A DNA stretch of 64,000 nucleotides from Owenia fusiformis (taxonomy: Eukaryota > Annelida > Polychaeta > Sabellida > Oweniidae): NCBI GenBank assembly GCA_903813345.2, contig CAIIXF020000011.1, forward strand, positions 5,974,571 through 6,038,570. The letters run 5' to 3'. The translations under genes and the position numbers were made by a program. The notes under the pieces were generated by a model. It was not told the DNA's origin and ran no database searches. It worked only from the letters and a program-made list of their open reading frames with translations. The stretch's first letter is position 1. Each line of letters opens with the position of its first letter. Shown one piece after another: positions 12,046 through 23,487 of the stretch.

Positions 12046-12355
12046 GTGCAGAGGGGTCATTCAACGATCATGGACCAGTGTCAAAATATATTTAAGTTTG
12101 GATATTTCATCAAGACTAACATCTATTTTTATTATCTACAAAGAAACCCCCTAGATAAACATTATTTCAGCTGGTATTCCTCTTGAAACATGGTGGATCT
12201 TAAAAATATAAAAGTGGAAGTCCCCTTTTTTGAAGCTTTGAACTGAATTTACACTTTTTCATGCTGAAATTGATAATTTATCCATACGTTTTAAGAAAAT
12301 AGGTACGTCAAAGAAGATGTTAAACCAAATGTTGCCTTGATAGCTCAGAAAAAAT
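12046..12355. repeat. Dispersed ~280-bp repeat, copy 2
   Basis: Second copy of the 4613-4893 repeat, with a ~30-bp internal insertion relative to it. Both copies start with GTGCAGAGGGG and end near ATAGCTCAGAAAAAAT. Confidence 0.75.
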
Positions 12356-12603
12356 CGGCGGTAGGTTCAAACAACGCGGATTCTCAAAGCATGTGCTCAT
12401 GGTATATTCGTGTTTTAACACCCGTGTACAAGGGCAAACCAAAGCCTTTTGTACGAGTTGCGGACCACTGAGTCTCAAACACCATCAAGTGTTTCACGCA
12501 AACAAACACATTTAGACTTGCCTGGACCTATTGCGTAGGAGGTAAATGCGCTAGCCCTGAGCTACACCACGGGATACTAGAGTATCCGCGTATATTGAGT
12601 ATG

Positions 12604-12807
12604 ACCGGTGTGACAGATTTAAGTGTCCCCCGGTGGTCAGTGTCCGTGGGACAGCCAACCCTAGGGATCGGGGTCCGTAGGACCCCGATCCCTAGGGTTG
12701 GCTGTCCATTGGAGGACATTGAAAACCAGGTTTTATTTCCTATATTAACAAGGGTAAAATGGGGAGACATTTATAACTGGGGAGACTCTCAGATCTGTCA
12801 CACCAGT
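12604..12807. mobile_element. Small TIR element, family B, with perfect central palindrome
   Basis: Ends read ACCGGTGTGACAGATTTAAG and, reverse-complemented, ACTGGTGTGACAGATCTGAG. At the centre, 12649-12676 and 12680-12707 are perfect 28-bp inverted repeats with a 3-nt loop. A diverged copy lies at 14900-15044. Both strands show short open frames only because of the palindrome. Confidence 0.75.
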
Positions 12808-12905
12808 AACAGATTGTGATGTCCCCCGTTGATAGGATTTAATACTTGTAGTTACTAGGATCCAAGTTATAGTGTAGTCGAAATCGGATATCGGCATCTC
12901 TCCCA

Positions 12906-12985
12906 CTGTGGCGTAACGGTATAAGCGTTGGCATAATGTCTATTAATTGTGTTTGTATTTATTAGGTTCCAGGTTCGAATCCTGC
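12906..12985 (+). other. tRNA-like sequence (A and B box), probably a SINE head or pseudo-tRNA
   Basis: TGGCGTAACGG fits the pol III A box and GGTTCGAATCC is a perfect B box about 60 bp on. The acceptor stem does not pair when laid out as a tRNA, so a working tRNA is unlikely. No matching SINE body was identified downstream. Confidence 0.4.
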
Positions 12986-13608
12986 ATTGATATATCATGT
13001 GTAAATATATTAACCGTCTGCACCGTTTATATTGTATCGTATGTTATATTGTTTCAATAGATTGTAATATTCCATATTGTAGCCTATTATTATTGGTGCC
13101 CATTTTTTTCATTTTCAAAGGATACCACCAGTTTTTATAGATATTCTTTATTTATTTTTTTATTCATTCCTCCTAACCACTTTTCTCCTACTTCTAGCTA
13201 GGTCTGAGATAACTCTTATATGCTTCTACTAAGGACCTGAGCTGCACTTGGCAGGGAGGGAATTTTTATCTAGGTCAAGGTCAAAGGCCAAATCTAGGTC
13301 AAATCAGAGTTTTTTTAAGTTTCTCAGATTTTGTCTTAATATTTCATGATTATTTCTTGCAATGAATTAAAATGTAACTAGATGAGCATTCTCTACAAAT
13401 TGCTTACTATATGTTTGCGTTAAATTTTTACCGTTTTTGAGATAATTGAGGTAAAAAAAATTGGTCATATTGCTTCAAATTGACTAATTTATTTTTAAAA
13501 ATCATCTACAAGTCCCCGGGAACTCAAATCTGATCTTTCTTTTGACCTTCTGGGTTCAAATTTAGGTTTATTTAATCACAAAAAGACCCACTGATGTCTA
13601 AGAAAGTC

Positions 13609-14334
13609 AAAGGATAAGTATCGATATGGTGAACTGAATTCAACAATGTTTTTCTCTTAAACCATTTATAGGAAACATTCTGTAAAAAACACGGTCCTTT
13701 ATGTAATGTTGACTGATTGGCAACAATTTAATGCAAAAATAATGTATATATATTTTATATAACTGTTTTTGTTAACATTTTTTTATGTAATTGTTTTTTT
13801 GTTCCTTTTTACGAATTCTTGAGAATGAAATAAAATGTCTTTCCGAACCTTGTTGGAACAAAATAGCATAAACAACATTTTCTTATACCTCTCAATATTA
13901 TAGTTATACAAAGAAAATTTGGGTTGATTTAACAAAAAGTATCCAAAAACAAAACCCCTAAAATAGATAAAAATTAAGATAAACCTTTCATTTCATTAAC
14001 AAGATACTTATTTAAAATAAACCAAACTTTCCTTTGTACAATTGCAATATTGAGAGAGCTAAACACGTTGTGTTTATATGTCGTTTTGTTCCAATGAGGT
14101 TCGGATAGATATTTCATTTCATTCCGAATATATGATACCAAGAACGAAAAAAGTGTCTGATGTGTTTTTCTAAAACAATATAGAGAAAAGTCCATATATA
14201 TAATTCAAATTGTAATGTTACCATCCAAAATATGACCATTAAATGGACGATGTGTAAAATTTTCAGAATGTTTTGAGGACTGGTTTAAGAGAAACGCGTG
14301 TTCAAAAAGTTCATCATATCGATACCACTCCTTT
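13609..14334. mobile_element. Palindromic element, family A, copy 3
   Basis: Ends AAAGGATAAGTATCGATATG and, reverse-complemented, CAAAGGAGTGGTATCGATAT, with the inner landmark TTTCTCTTAAACCA on both arms. It is the longest of the three copies, about 725 bp. No transposase. Confidence 0.7.
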
Positions 14335-14899
14335 GCAAGGTCAAATGTTAAGGTCATCAAACTAAATCACAAACTGTGTTTTCTTAGTTTATCAAAGTTG
14401 ATGATTACAAATCAATATTTTTTGATGAAAGACAGAATATATATTCCACTAAAGGTTTTACACATATAAGCTATTGACTATCCATTAAAATTGTGCGACA
14501 GTTTTGAGATATTAGACATCAAAAACTGAAAAAAGGTCAAATTTCGAAACTTTTCAAGACTAAATTTCAACTTGCTTCAAATTGACCAAACATTTTTTAA
14601 GATCATCAAAACTATTCGAACGACCCTTGTATTTAGGAGTACATATACGCAATAAAATGTGACCTATGTTCATTAGTAGTAGAGGACAGTGATGCAGAGT
14701 CATTACGGTTAATGTAGGCTCACTTGATGTCTATGCAAATAAAAGCAATAATATACTTACATTTTGTGAATTGTGTTATATTTGGTCTATATTTAACGTG
14801 ACAGAGTAGTGCTCGATGATTTATTAATGATAAAACGCATTATTAGTTAATACATAAATAAAGGGGGGGGGCATTAAAAACTAGCTTTCGAATGATGCT

Positions 14900-15044
14900 G
14901 GTTTTTAGTGTCCCCAAGGGGACATTCAAAACTTCAAGGGGGACACTTAAAACCTGGAGTTAACTGTCCGACGGACAAGCATCCCTAGGGTTGGCTGTCC
15001 CACGGACACTGGCCACTGGGGACACTTAGATCTATTACACCGGT
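14900..15044. mobile_element. Family B TIR element, diverged copy
   Basis: Shares CCCTAGGGTTGGCTGTCC, the GGACACTTAGATCT end and the terminal ACCGGT with 12604-12807, but the central palindrome is imperfect. Between 15045 and 16950 I see no gene; 15885-15925 repeats, inverted, the DNA flanking the first copy. Confidence 0.55.
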
Positions 15045-16950
15045 TCTAAGCTTACGAGTGTGACCGTATTTCTGTTCCTATAAACAGACGAGGTGAGTAC
15101 TTGCTTTTTATGAACACTTTCGAACGTTTTCTTTTTATCCTACTTGGTCAATGAATGATACTTGGTATACTTATAATGCCAGGCATATCACAAGGGGCCT
15201 TAATCAACAGAAAACGTATTAATAATAGATTGAAGCCGTAAAATCCTAGTTTCCAGCATCTTTGATCAGTTTTTGTGTAACACAACGCAACTCCGAAGAG
15301 GATGACACATCTTATGTATAACATATAGCTAGATCTACGAATTAGTCATGAATATTTTAAATAATTTAGCCTGCCCTGTCCAAATATGATACATCTTTGA
15401 ATTTTTGAGAATACGAATGTCACTGGTGCCCCATTATTGGAGAATACGGTTGTGAAATGTCTTTGATGCCGTGTTACACTCGTTTCCATGACATTTCACA
15501 AGCGTATCCTCTGGGAAAAGATAAATCCTTCTCTTGCTCACTCTACGGGGGATCATATAAACTGAGATTTGGAGATCTTGTTCAGGTTAGCCATAAAAAG
15601 GTTTGGGATTTGTTTTTTTCTACTGTGATATTAATGATTTGGCTCTAAGGCGAGAAATCTGTACTTTCTGATTGATATTCCATTATGAACAGTTACATTG
15701 CTAAAATAGCTCATGTTTTACATTTTTTTGTTTATACTATTAAATACAGCATAAACTATATTCAACAAACACAATTTCAAAAAGGATAATATAGAAGTTA
15801 ACCTTTATTTTCCATTTTTAAGCAGCTGTGCCTCTCATGACTTTCCAAAACAGGTCATATTCGTAGCCTAAGAACCGGTCATACTCAATATACGCGGATA
15901 CTCTAGTTACCCGTGTACACGGGTGGACTGATGATCATTTTACTTCTCACATATTGTGAGAACATCCTTGAAAGTAAAATGCAGACCTGCCAACCTAAAG
16001 TGAAAAATGTGCGGGAGATTTTTGGAAAAATGCAATACTTTTATTTTCGTTTTTTCCAAAATCTGGGAGCTTTAATGGGAGATTTTTGAAAGTAATTTTA
16101 GTTTTTACAGTAGAATTTGAAAAAACGAGTTTTTGCGGGAGATTTTGAAAAAACTGTTTTTTTTACAGTAGATCTTGAAAATATGGTAGTTTTTCTCCAG
16201 ATTTTTGCATGTTAAGAACTTATACTGTATACATACTGTAGTATTAATCATCAATCAAATTGCTCTTTGATTTTATACATTTTAATATGATCAAACTACA
16301 GTTTCAGCCTCCTAAATTTTAAGCTACCTTTTGTCATCCTCAAATTACATGTATAGGACAAGGTACCCTGAAGGTTGTCTGATTTATTTACTTCATTGAA
16401 AACAGATTTTGACCATGTTTTTCTTTGGGGAAGACTTGTTTTGACAAAATGAACTATTACACGTACATCTAATTATTGAGACGCATATTTAAGCTTAATT
16501 AATTATATGATACAATGGTCCAACATGTCAGTTCTAAAGATGTAATATCCTGATGATACATATTTCAGACAGTTCGCAATTAGCTAATTCTAAAGATGTA
16601 ATATCCTGATGAGATGTTTGGTAGCATTATAAAATTGCAATGAAAATGTTCCATGCAATCAACAATTAGTGTCTCAAATATCTAACATGATACACTGTAT
16701 ATATTGCCTGATTGTAATTCAATGCAATGGATCATTGTATCAATTCTTAAGATGTAATATATCACTTGTGTTGGGGGAATTATGATTGTGCCTTAGTTAT
16801 GCTGCTGCAACTTCAAATTGGTTTCATTAGCAGCAAATGAGGAACTTATCAAACAAAGACAAAGTTAATCTTCAACCTGTTTGTTAAACCAAAAGCAGCA
16901 TTAGTACTAGGTCGTTCAATAAGTTAATGCAAAAATGCTCTATTTTCATT

Positions 16951-17250
16951 ATGTCACCACCAAAACGTGGTGACATCTTGTTATGGTCTCCGTTTTCTTT
17001 TGGCTGCAGTTGGTGGTTGGTTTTCAAAATCATCTACAAGTTCTCAGAAGTTCAAATCTGACTCTAGATTTGAGATTTCGCCTTCAATGACCTTCTCAGG
17101 GTCAAAAATGTCTTTTTCAACTTTTTTTTTCAAATTGACCAATTTTTTTTCAAAATGATCTACAGAGTTCAGAAATTCAAATCTGACTCAAGATTGAGCT
17201 AATAATATTGTGAGCAACTAAGTGGTGACATTTTGTCATGTTAATGCCTT
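16951..17250. mobile_element. TGTCACCAC-family hairpin element
   Basis: Begins with a 26-bp hairpin (ATGTCACCAC, loop, GTGGTGACAT at 16951-16976) and ends near AGTGGTGACATTTTGTCATG. Related fragments occur at 3984, 11439, 25666-25691, 34568-34593, 40630-40735 and 49430-49560. It is non-coding and looks like a non-autonomous DNA element. Confidence 0.5.
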
Positions 17251-17269
17251 ATTTTTCCATGTTCTTCCT

Positions 17270-18170
17270 TGAAACTTTCATTAGACATATTGAACTATCA
17301 AGTAATCCTGAAAATCTTTGAACAGAGCATATGAGCATATATAAAATTTGATCCAAATTCATGTCCACTTGTATTTGAGTTATCAAAGATTATATTTTTG
17401 CAAAAAAGGGTGGCCATTTTGATATTCAGCTGCCATCTTGAAAATTTCTTCTATAACAGAGCTCCTTTGTCCCTAGGTAGTAGCATATACAATCTGAGCC
17501 AAATCAGCCAACTGGTATTTGAGAGAAAATGGCAGCTATTTTGAAATTTAATCTTAAAAACTCCTTCATGAGTTCCTTGTTTTGTCCCTAGGCATCAACA
17601 TATATCCGTCCACTGGCATTTGAGTTATCAAAGATTATGTTCTTAATGAAAAATGACGGTCATTTTGAAATACAGTGGCCATCTTGAAAATGTTTTCTTT
17701 ATTAGAGCTCATTGTCTATTGGCATCTACACATAAAATTTAAAACAAATCCATCAATTGGCATTTGAATTATCAAAGATTTGAAATTCCATTTTAAAATT
17801 CAGTCACCATTCTTTCTCGAACAGACCGACTGTGTCCCTAGTCATCAGCATATACAATTTGAGCCAAATCCGTTCACTCGAATTTGAGCTATAAAACAAA
17901 AAGTGGCAGCCATCTTGAAAATTTCTTAAGCAAAGCTCCTTAGTCAATAGATATCAGCATTTAAAATTTGAACCAAGTCCCGTTTACCAGTATTTGAGTT
18001 CTCAAAGATTAGAGTTTTAACGAAAAATGGCAGCCATTTTGAATTGAGTGGCCAAATTGAAAATTCCCTCTTGAGTAGAGGTCCTACTCTCATAAGGCAT
18101 AAACCTATAAAATTTGAATCAAATTCGTCGACCGGTATGTGAGTAATTACCCGGACACACGGACGAACGA
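17270..18170. repeat. ~165-bp tandem repeat array
   Basis: Several diverged units follow one another, each with a TTTGAGTTATCAAAGATTA-like part and ATGGCAGCCATTTTGAAATT or CCATCTTGAAAA. The array ends in a GGACACACGGACGAACGAAC-type tail. Bivalve genomes are known to carry ~160-bp satellite monomers inside Helitron-like elements; membership here is a guess from unit length. Inverted relatives lie at 27290-27620 and about 36000-36100. Confidence 0.7.
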
Positions 18171-18318
18171 ACGGACGTCATTTGTTGCTGCTGCATTATT
18201 GTCTTCATTCGTTTTCTTCTTTTTTCTTCCTTTGACGGCTTCTCGATATCCCCCTCAAACTTCGTTCGGTGAGATAATTACATTTGTGTTGCAATACCAT
18301 CATAAAAGCCTATATGTA

Positions 18319-18590
18319 TCACATTATCGCACCAGTCTAGATCTACAGAAGAAACGGCCTGAAAGTACGCCCTCCTCCAAAATATTTCACCAAGATAATG
18401 CCCCTTGCTATCGAGCGAAGATAGTTCAGGATTTCATCCGATAAACCAGGCTGCATACTCCCCATCCAATCAGACTATATTGGACTTTGGGATGTTCACA
18501 AGGATGAAAGGAAATGAGAGGTGTTCGGTATGCTAGCATGACGGAACTCACTGTAGCTAATGCACAGGCGAGTCATTTGTAGAATGAATC
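18319..18590 (+). pseudogene. mariner/Tc1-type transposase remnant
   Basis: In one frame the segment reads IFHQDNAPCYRAKIVQDFI up to about 18441, matching the DDE-transposase motif around the second catalytic Asp (xQDNAPCHxA). After a stop codon, other frames give further transposase-like pieces (for example MRGVRYASMTELTVA) to about 18590. Frameshifts and stops make it dead. It sits directly after the ~165-bp array. Confidence 0.65.
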
Positions 18591-19085
18591 CGGGGAATTT
18601 TTCATGCATTTCGCTTATGTTTTTCATCCAAAAACATCAATACACTTTAAATCATTTGATTGATTAGCCTGATTAGCCTATAATATTGACCATATAATCC
18701 CCCAAATATGTTTCTTATTTTTGAGAATTATCTATAGATTAACACCCAGGCATTTTCATTTTTCCAACTCCAGAGGACTGGGAATCATTGATCATATTCG
18801 CTTTTGAATAATATAAATCCTGTTTTAAATAGATTTCATGTCTACCAATAATTTTTCAAGTTGTGTAAATGGTACACATTCCGTAATCCCTAGAATTTAC
18901 TCTTTAAGGAAATTTCTCATAGTAATCCAATGGTACAGTTCCAAGCAGATTTTGAGATAACAGGAAAGTAAATCTTTAATACACACCTTTCTTGGTTGCT
19001 ATATAATCCAAAACAACCCAATAAGGTCAGGTGTGTATCGTACTTTGAGTATCGGATGAGATGGCATGCTAGGAAACCTTCAAGA

Positions 19086-19206
19086 TGAAGACAAGTGTTT
19101 TATAGTGTGAAAAGACAAGTGTCATAGTGTGAAAAGACAAATGTTTTATAGTGTGAAAAGACAAGTGTTTTATAGTGTGAAAAGACATGTGTTTTAAAGT
19201 GTGAAT
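19086..19206. repeat. ~23-bp tandem repeat
   Basis: About five units of AAGACAAGTGTTTTATAGTG plus GAA with small differences. A stray unit (AAGACAAGTGTTTTATAGG) reappears at about 20363, directly after the 105-bp array. Confidence 0.85.
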
Positions 19207-19487
19207 ATGTGCAACTAATGATTCATAAGAAGTTAATCCAAATTTAGTATTATTCACGTCCTAAATTGCCCCGCGTGACCAAAACACAAGTCACCATAGC
19301 CTCCATTTCATTTGATCAACCCGATAATAGAAAACATACATGCCTTGTAGAACTCTGAAAATGATATTTTTCGATCCTGGATTTGATTGGTCTAAAGCTC
19401 TTTTACCCTGCCTTCAACATAATTTGATTGGCTGATGTGAGTAGAGACGAACAGGTTTACATTTAATATAGAATCTGTTCATGTAAT

Positions 19488-19635
19488 TTGGTTTATAGCT
19501 CTCCAAGCCTGCCTCCAACATAATTTGATTGACTGATGTCAGAACAGTGGTTCAGCTATTAAATTCGAGTGAGGTGGCAAAAAAACAGAACTGTGCCAGA
19601 GACAATGATGCAGTTAGCACAGTGGAAAAAAAAGA
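19488..19635. repeat. Segmental-duplication block upstream of SMB copy 3
   Basis: Closely matches 905-1045 upstream of copy 1, sharing GAGGTGGCAAAAAACAGAAC and ATGATGCAGTTAGCACAGTG or near variants. It now lies about 3.9 kb from the copy 3 start because repeats have inserted in between. A related partial copy begins near 19385. Confidence 0.75.
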
Positions 19636-19936
19636 TGGAATCAGATCTAGTAGAAAACTCAGTAGCAGGTAATGACAATAGTTGTTTCATTTTTAGAATA
19701 TTTTTGACTCGTATCATTCCTTGTTAGGTCTTTTTTCCAAATATAGCCAAAGTGTATTACTTCTGCTTATTGGACAAAATGAACGGAGCGATTTCTGCAA
19801 GAAAATTCAACAAACGAAGATTTATTTTTTCAATTTTTTGAAGAGAAAGTTTACAATTGAATTGCTAAATGAATAGGCGCACAATATGGTAAAACATGTT
19901 AGGTCTTCCAAGATTTTTTAGTTGATCTTCTAAGAT

Positions 19937-20357
19937 ATGAGATCTCATAAAAAAGGCGAATCGTTACCAGTGTGCAAAAGTCAATGTTTTTGCTGTAAAT
20001 CAGGCAACAAGGGGAATATATACTTTTACACTTTATACTTCATGAGATCTAATAAAAAAGGCGAATCGTTACCAATTTGCAAAAGTCAATGTTTTTGCTG
20101 TAAATCAGGCAACAAGGGGAATATATACTTTTACACTTTATATTTCATGAGATCTAATAAAAAAGGCGAATCGTTACTAATGTGCAAAAGTCAATGTTTT
20201 TGCTGTAAATCAGGCAACGAGGGGAATATATACTTTTACACTTTATACTTCATGAGATCTAATAAAAAAAAGGCGAATCGTTACCAATGTGCAAGAGTCA
20301 ATGTTTTTGCTGTAAATCAGGCAACAAGGGGAATATATACTTTTACACTTTATACTT
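19937..20357 (+). repeat. 105-bp tandem repeat, four units
   Basis: Units start at about 19937, 20042, 20147 and 20252 and are over 90% alike. Because 105 is a multiple of three, the first three units stay open and would encode a 35-residue cysteine-containing repeat (CKSQCFCCKSG). The fourth unit carries a 2-nt insertion that shifts the frame. I regard the open frame as a by-product of the array, not a demonstrated gene. Confidence 0.9.
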
Positions 20358-20765
20358 CAATATGAAAAGACAAGTGTTTTATAGGATGTATGTACATGTG
20401 TAAATAATGCACTGGAGGTTAATTAAAATTGCTTCTGTATCTGTATGTTCAAATATACTTAAGGGACGTTATTATCACGATACTAATTAAATTCCTCGTT
20501 TATTAAACTTAGTTTTAAACGTTATATAAAAAAAACGAAAACTAAAATTTAAAAAGCCAGCAATGGCATCACCTTTGTGATAATTTAACGTCCCTTATAA
20601 GTATCTATTACAGGTCGTGTAGACCATTGTTGCCGGATTAAGAGCAAAATCATTGACTTAGTTGGTGACGATGTTCCCTTTTAATACATGTAGATCTCTT
20701 TTCTTGATAGCGTATCAGTTCCAAACAGAATCCTAGAAGCATATTTTACCATATTGCTAATCCTG

Positions 20766-21612
20766 TCAAAATCCCGATTTAAATCGGGAGAAATCCCGAT
20801 ATTTTTATTGCTCATCCCGATTTATTTTCCAAAATTCCGATTTTAAGGAAATATCCCGATTTTTTGTAAAATATCCCGATTTTAAGAAAATATTCGAATA
20901 TTTCGTAGATTATCCCGATTTTTTTCATAAAATATCCCGATTTTGTGTTCAAAACTCCCAATTTGTTAACGATACATCCCGATTTTTCAGTAAAAATTCC
21001 AGATTTTTAAATACCTTTCAGATTTTCGTTCAAAACTTCTGATTTGTTAATGAGATGCCCTCGCAAAAAATTCTGGGACTGAAAAATTCCGACCAACTGA
21101 AACGCATATATGAGACATTACAAGGAAAGTTGGAACGTGGTGAAAACAAATATGCAAAGCATTATCATTTTTGTGATAAAACCGAATAGATAACTACACA
21201 TACCGTTTGCTTATTTAATCTCCTTTAAACCATTTGAAACCAGAATTTGTGATAAAGCTTTATGTTACCCCAATTTCCTCCCGATTTTCTCCCGATTATC
21301 CTAATCAATCCCAATTTTCTCCAGAATATTTTTGTAAACCTCGATTTCCTCCCAATTTTCATTGTAAGCTCCCGATTAACCTAATCAATCCCGATTTTCT
21401 CCCGATTATTTTTGTAAACCCCGATTTTCATTGTAAACTCCCGATTTCTCCCGATTATCCTAAACAATCCCGATTTTCTCCCATTTTTTTTATAGAAATA
21501 CCGATTTCCTCCAAATTTTTCTTAAAAAATCCCGATTTTCATGCCAATTTTTCTTTAAAAAATCCCGACTTCTCCAGATTTTTGAAACGAAAACATCCCG
21601 ATTTTTTACTTG
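20766..21612. repeat. CCCGATTTT-rich degenerate arrays
   Basis: Two arrays (about 20766-21080 and 21245-21612) consist of short variable units built on TCCCGATTTT with A- or T-rich spacers. The reading frame at 21234-21644 arises from this low complexity and is not treated as a gene. Confidence 0.75.
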
Positions 21613-21947
21613 ACAAGTATGATATTGTGCGCCTATTCCGTTAGCAATTCAAAAGTAAACTTTTTCTTGAAAAAGATAAATCTTCCAGATGTGTTGAATT
21701 TTCTTGCAGAAATCGCCTACCCCGCCCATCCCCCTCCATCCATTTTGTCCGATCAATGGGCGTATGACAATTCATAATGTATATGTATATAAAATCTTTC
21801 GGGAAATATAATATTTGAGATTGCAAGGAATACTTATTGGTAGGTCAACTGTGCATATTGCTTACAATTTTGTCATGCACAATAAATCTGATTCTGCCTT
21901 GAAACATTCATTTTAAAAGTTTGACAAACAAAATTAAACTCTCTTTT

Positions 21948-22258
21948 GAGCAGGTGTCCAAGGCATCATGTTTTACAACTAACTAACAACTGGAGCTATA
22001 CATACGCAGTCTTTTCTTTCTTTCCTGAAAAAATGAACATAATTCAATTAGTATTTACCAAGATATAGCGATTTCCATTCGCGTTTTTCGTATTTTTCTA
22101 ATACTAATGTACTTTGAGCAGTTGTCCAAGACATCATGTTTTTCAACTTGGTAACAACAGGAGCTATGCATACGTATTCTCTTCTTGCTTTCCTGAAAAA
22201 ATGAACACAATTGGATTAGTATTTTCCAAGATATAACGTTTTCGTTGGGTTGCGTTTT
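21948..22258. repeat. Tandem duplication of a ~160-bp segment
   Basis: Two adjacent copies (about 21948-22093 and 22110-22258) share GTCCAAGGCATCATGTTTT-like, AACAACTGGAGCTATACATA-like and TTTCCTGAAAAAATGAACA parts. Non-coding. Confidence 0.7.
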
Positions 22259-22424
22259 TTAACACCCTGTATGAAAATTGAAAACTGGAATGAAAGTATT
22301 TTCTAAAGTTGCCATGGCCTTAATCTCCGACCAGATTGACCTAAACTTACTTTATCTTTGAAACAAAAATAATATGAATAAAGGTGTAACAATGTTTTCA
22401 AAAATGTGAATTTTCTTAAATCCA

Positions 22425-23343
22425 TAGTATCCCGGACAGGTTGAATGATGCAGTCGTGTTTTACTCTATATTCCCAATAGCACAACCATTCTTATTGAAA
22501 TTTTCATATTTTATTCTGGAGACAATTTCCAACATTGAAAAAAACATTTTAACGAAATGTTATGATTTTGATAGCCTTTTGTCATATTCAATAGGCCTTT
22601 ATTATTACTGTGCATTGGGCCATTGAAAAACTTGTCACTCTGGGTCACTTTTCCTCTAATAACGTACCTTTTTCACCACTTAGGTTTTCCGCCACCGTCA
22701 CTCAATAAGCAACCCTGTGGCTCGTAAATTGAACCATACTTTGAAACTGTCAGGTTCCCCTGACAATTTCAAGATAATATCTAATTTGATATAGCTGTAT
22801 TAACATGTCTGAAGTATCTAATGCCAGGAATACTTCAAGTTGGAGATTCGTAATGTTTTACTTCATTTTGGACAGTATTGAACGGTTCGATTGGGATGAA
22901 CTCGTGCCTGTGGACAAGAAGATTGACCTCCTCTATCTGAGCTTAATCTACAAAACGAGACCCAGAGCAACACGTTATTTATTGGCCAAATGCACTGTAA
23001 TAATATTGAATATGACTAAAGTGCATAACAATAATCAGCAATAGTTTTTATACCAACAGATATATCTGGAAAGACTTTAGGCGGCTGAAAATTCAATGGC
23101 CAGATAATATTTGAAATAACGTTAAAAGTTCAATTGTTCAAGCAAAAACCTGTATTTTATTGACAGTGTAGTTTTTTTAAAAAGCCTGCCAAAATAATAA
23201 AATTGGAAATTTTGATAAAATATTTATTTTCCATGTTGGAAATTGTCTCTACAATAAAACTTGAAAATTTCAATAAAATGGTTGTTCCATAGCGAATACA
23301 GAGTAAAAACAAGACTGCATCATTCAACCTGTCCGGGGTACTA
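22425..23343. mobile_element. Inverted-repeat element upstream of SMB copy 3
   Basis: Arms of about 150 bp (22425-22575 and 23190-23343) are inverted copies. Ends read TAGTATCCCGGACAGGTTGA and, reverse-complemented, TAGTACCCCGGACAGGTTGA. TA at both borders would fit a Tc1/mariner-type target site, as inference. The interior has a short frame (22805-23044) without recognisable domains. Confidence 0.6.
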
Positions 23344-23487
23344 TCATAAAAGACATTAAATACAGTAGTATCATTTTGGCTTACAGATTGCTTGCATTGC
23401 AAACAAGATGGAGCATGGACTTAGGTCAAAGAGTGTGACCTTTTACAGCTAAAGCCTCACTGCACAACAATTGCCTAAAAGGATAAA

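Larger units (their letters stand above)
19779..21756. mobile_element. ~2-kb inverted-repeat element carrying tandem arrays
   Basis: The left arm (19779-19895) is the reverse complement of the right arm (21618-21756), with insertions in the latter. Shared landmarks are GGACAAAATG, GCGATTTCTGCAAGAAAATT and ATAGGCGCACAATAT. Between the arms lie the 105-bp tandem array and two CCCGATTTT-rich arrays. No transposase is present. Target duplications were not found, so the exact borders are uncertain. Confidence 0.55.

Noticed and set aside
12528-12819. Overlapping open frames on both strands with PTLGIGV..TPIPRVGCP
   Set aside because: Produced by the perfect palindrome inside a MITE; both strands read the same because of symmetry.
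12906-12985. Functional tRNA gene
   Set aside because: A and B boxes are present but the acceptor stem does not pair and the spacing is too long without a clear intron.
19937-20365. 142-aa cysteine-containing repeat protein
   Set aside because: The frame is an effect of a 105-bp tandem unit; the last unit is frameshifted, and there is no signal peptide, splice context or known domain.
21234-21644. 136-aa frame rich in NPDF
   Set aside because: Translation of the CCCGATTTT array.
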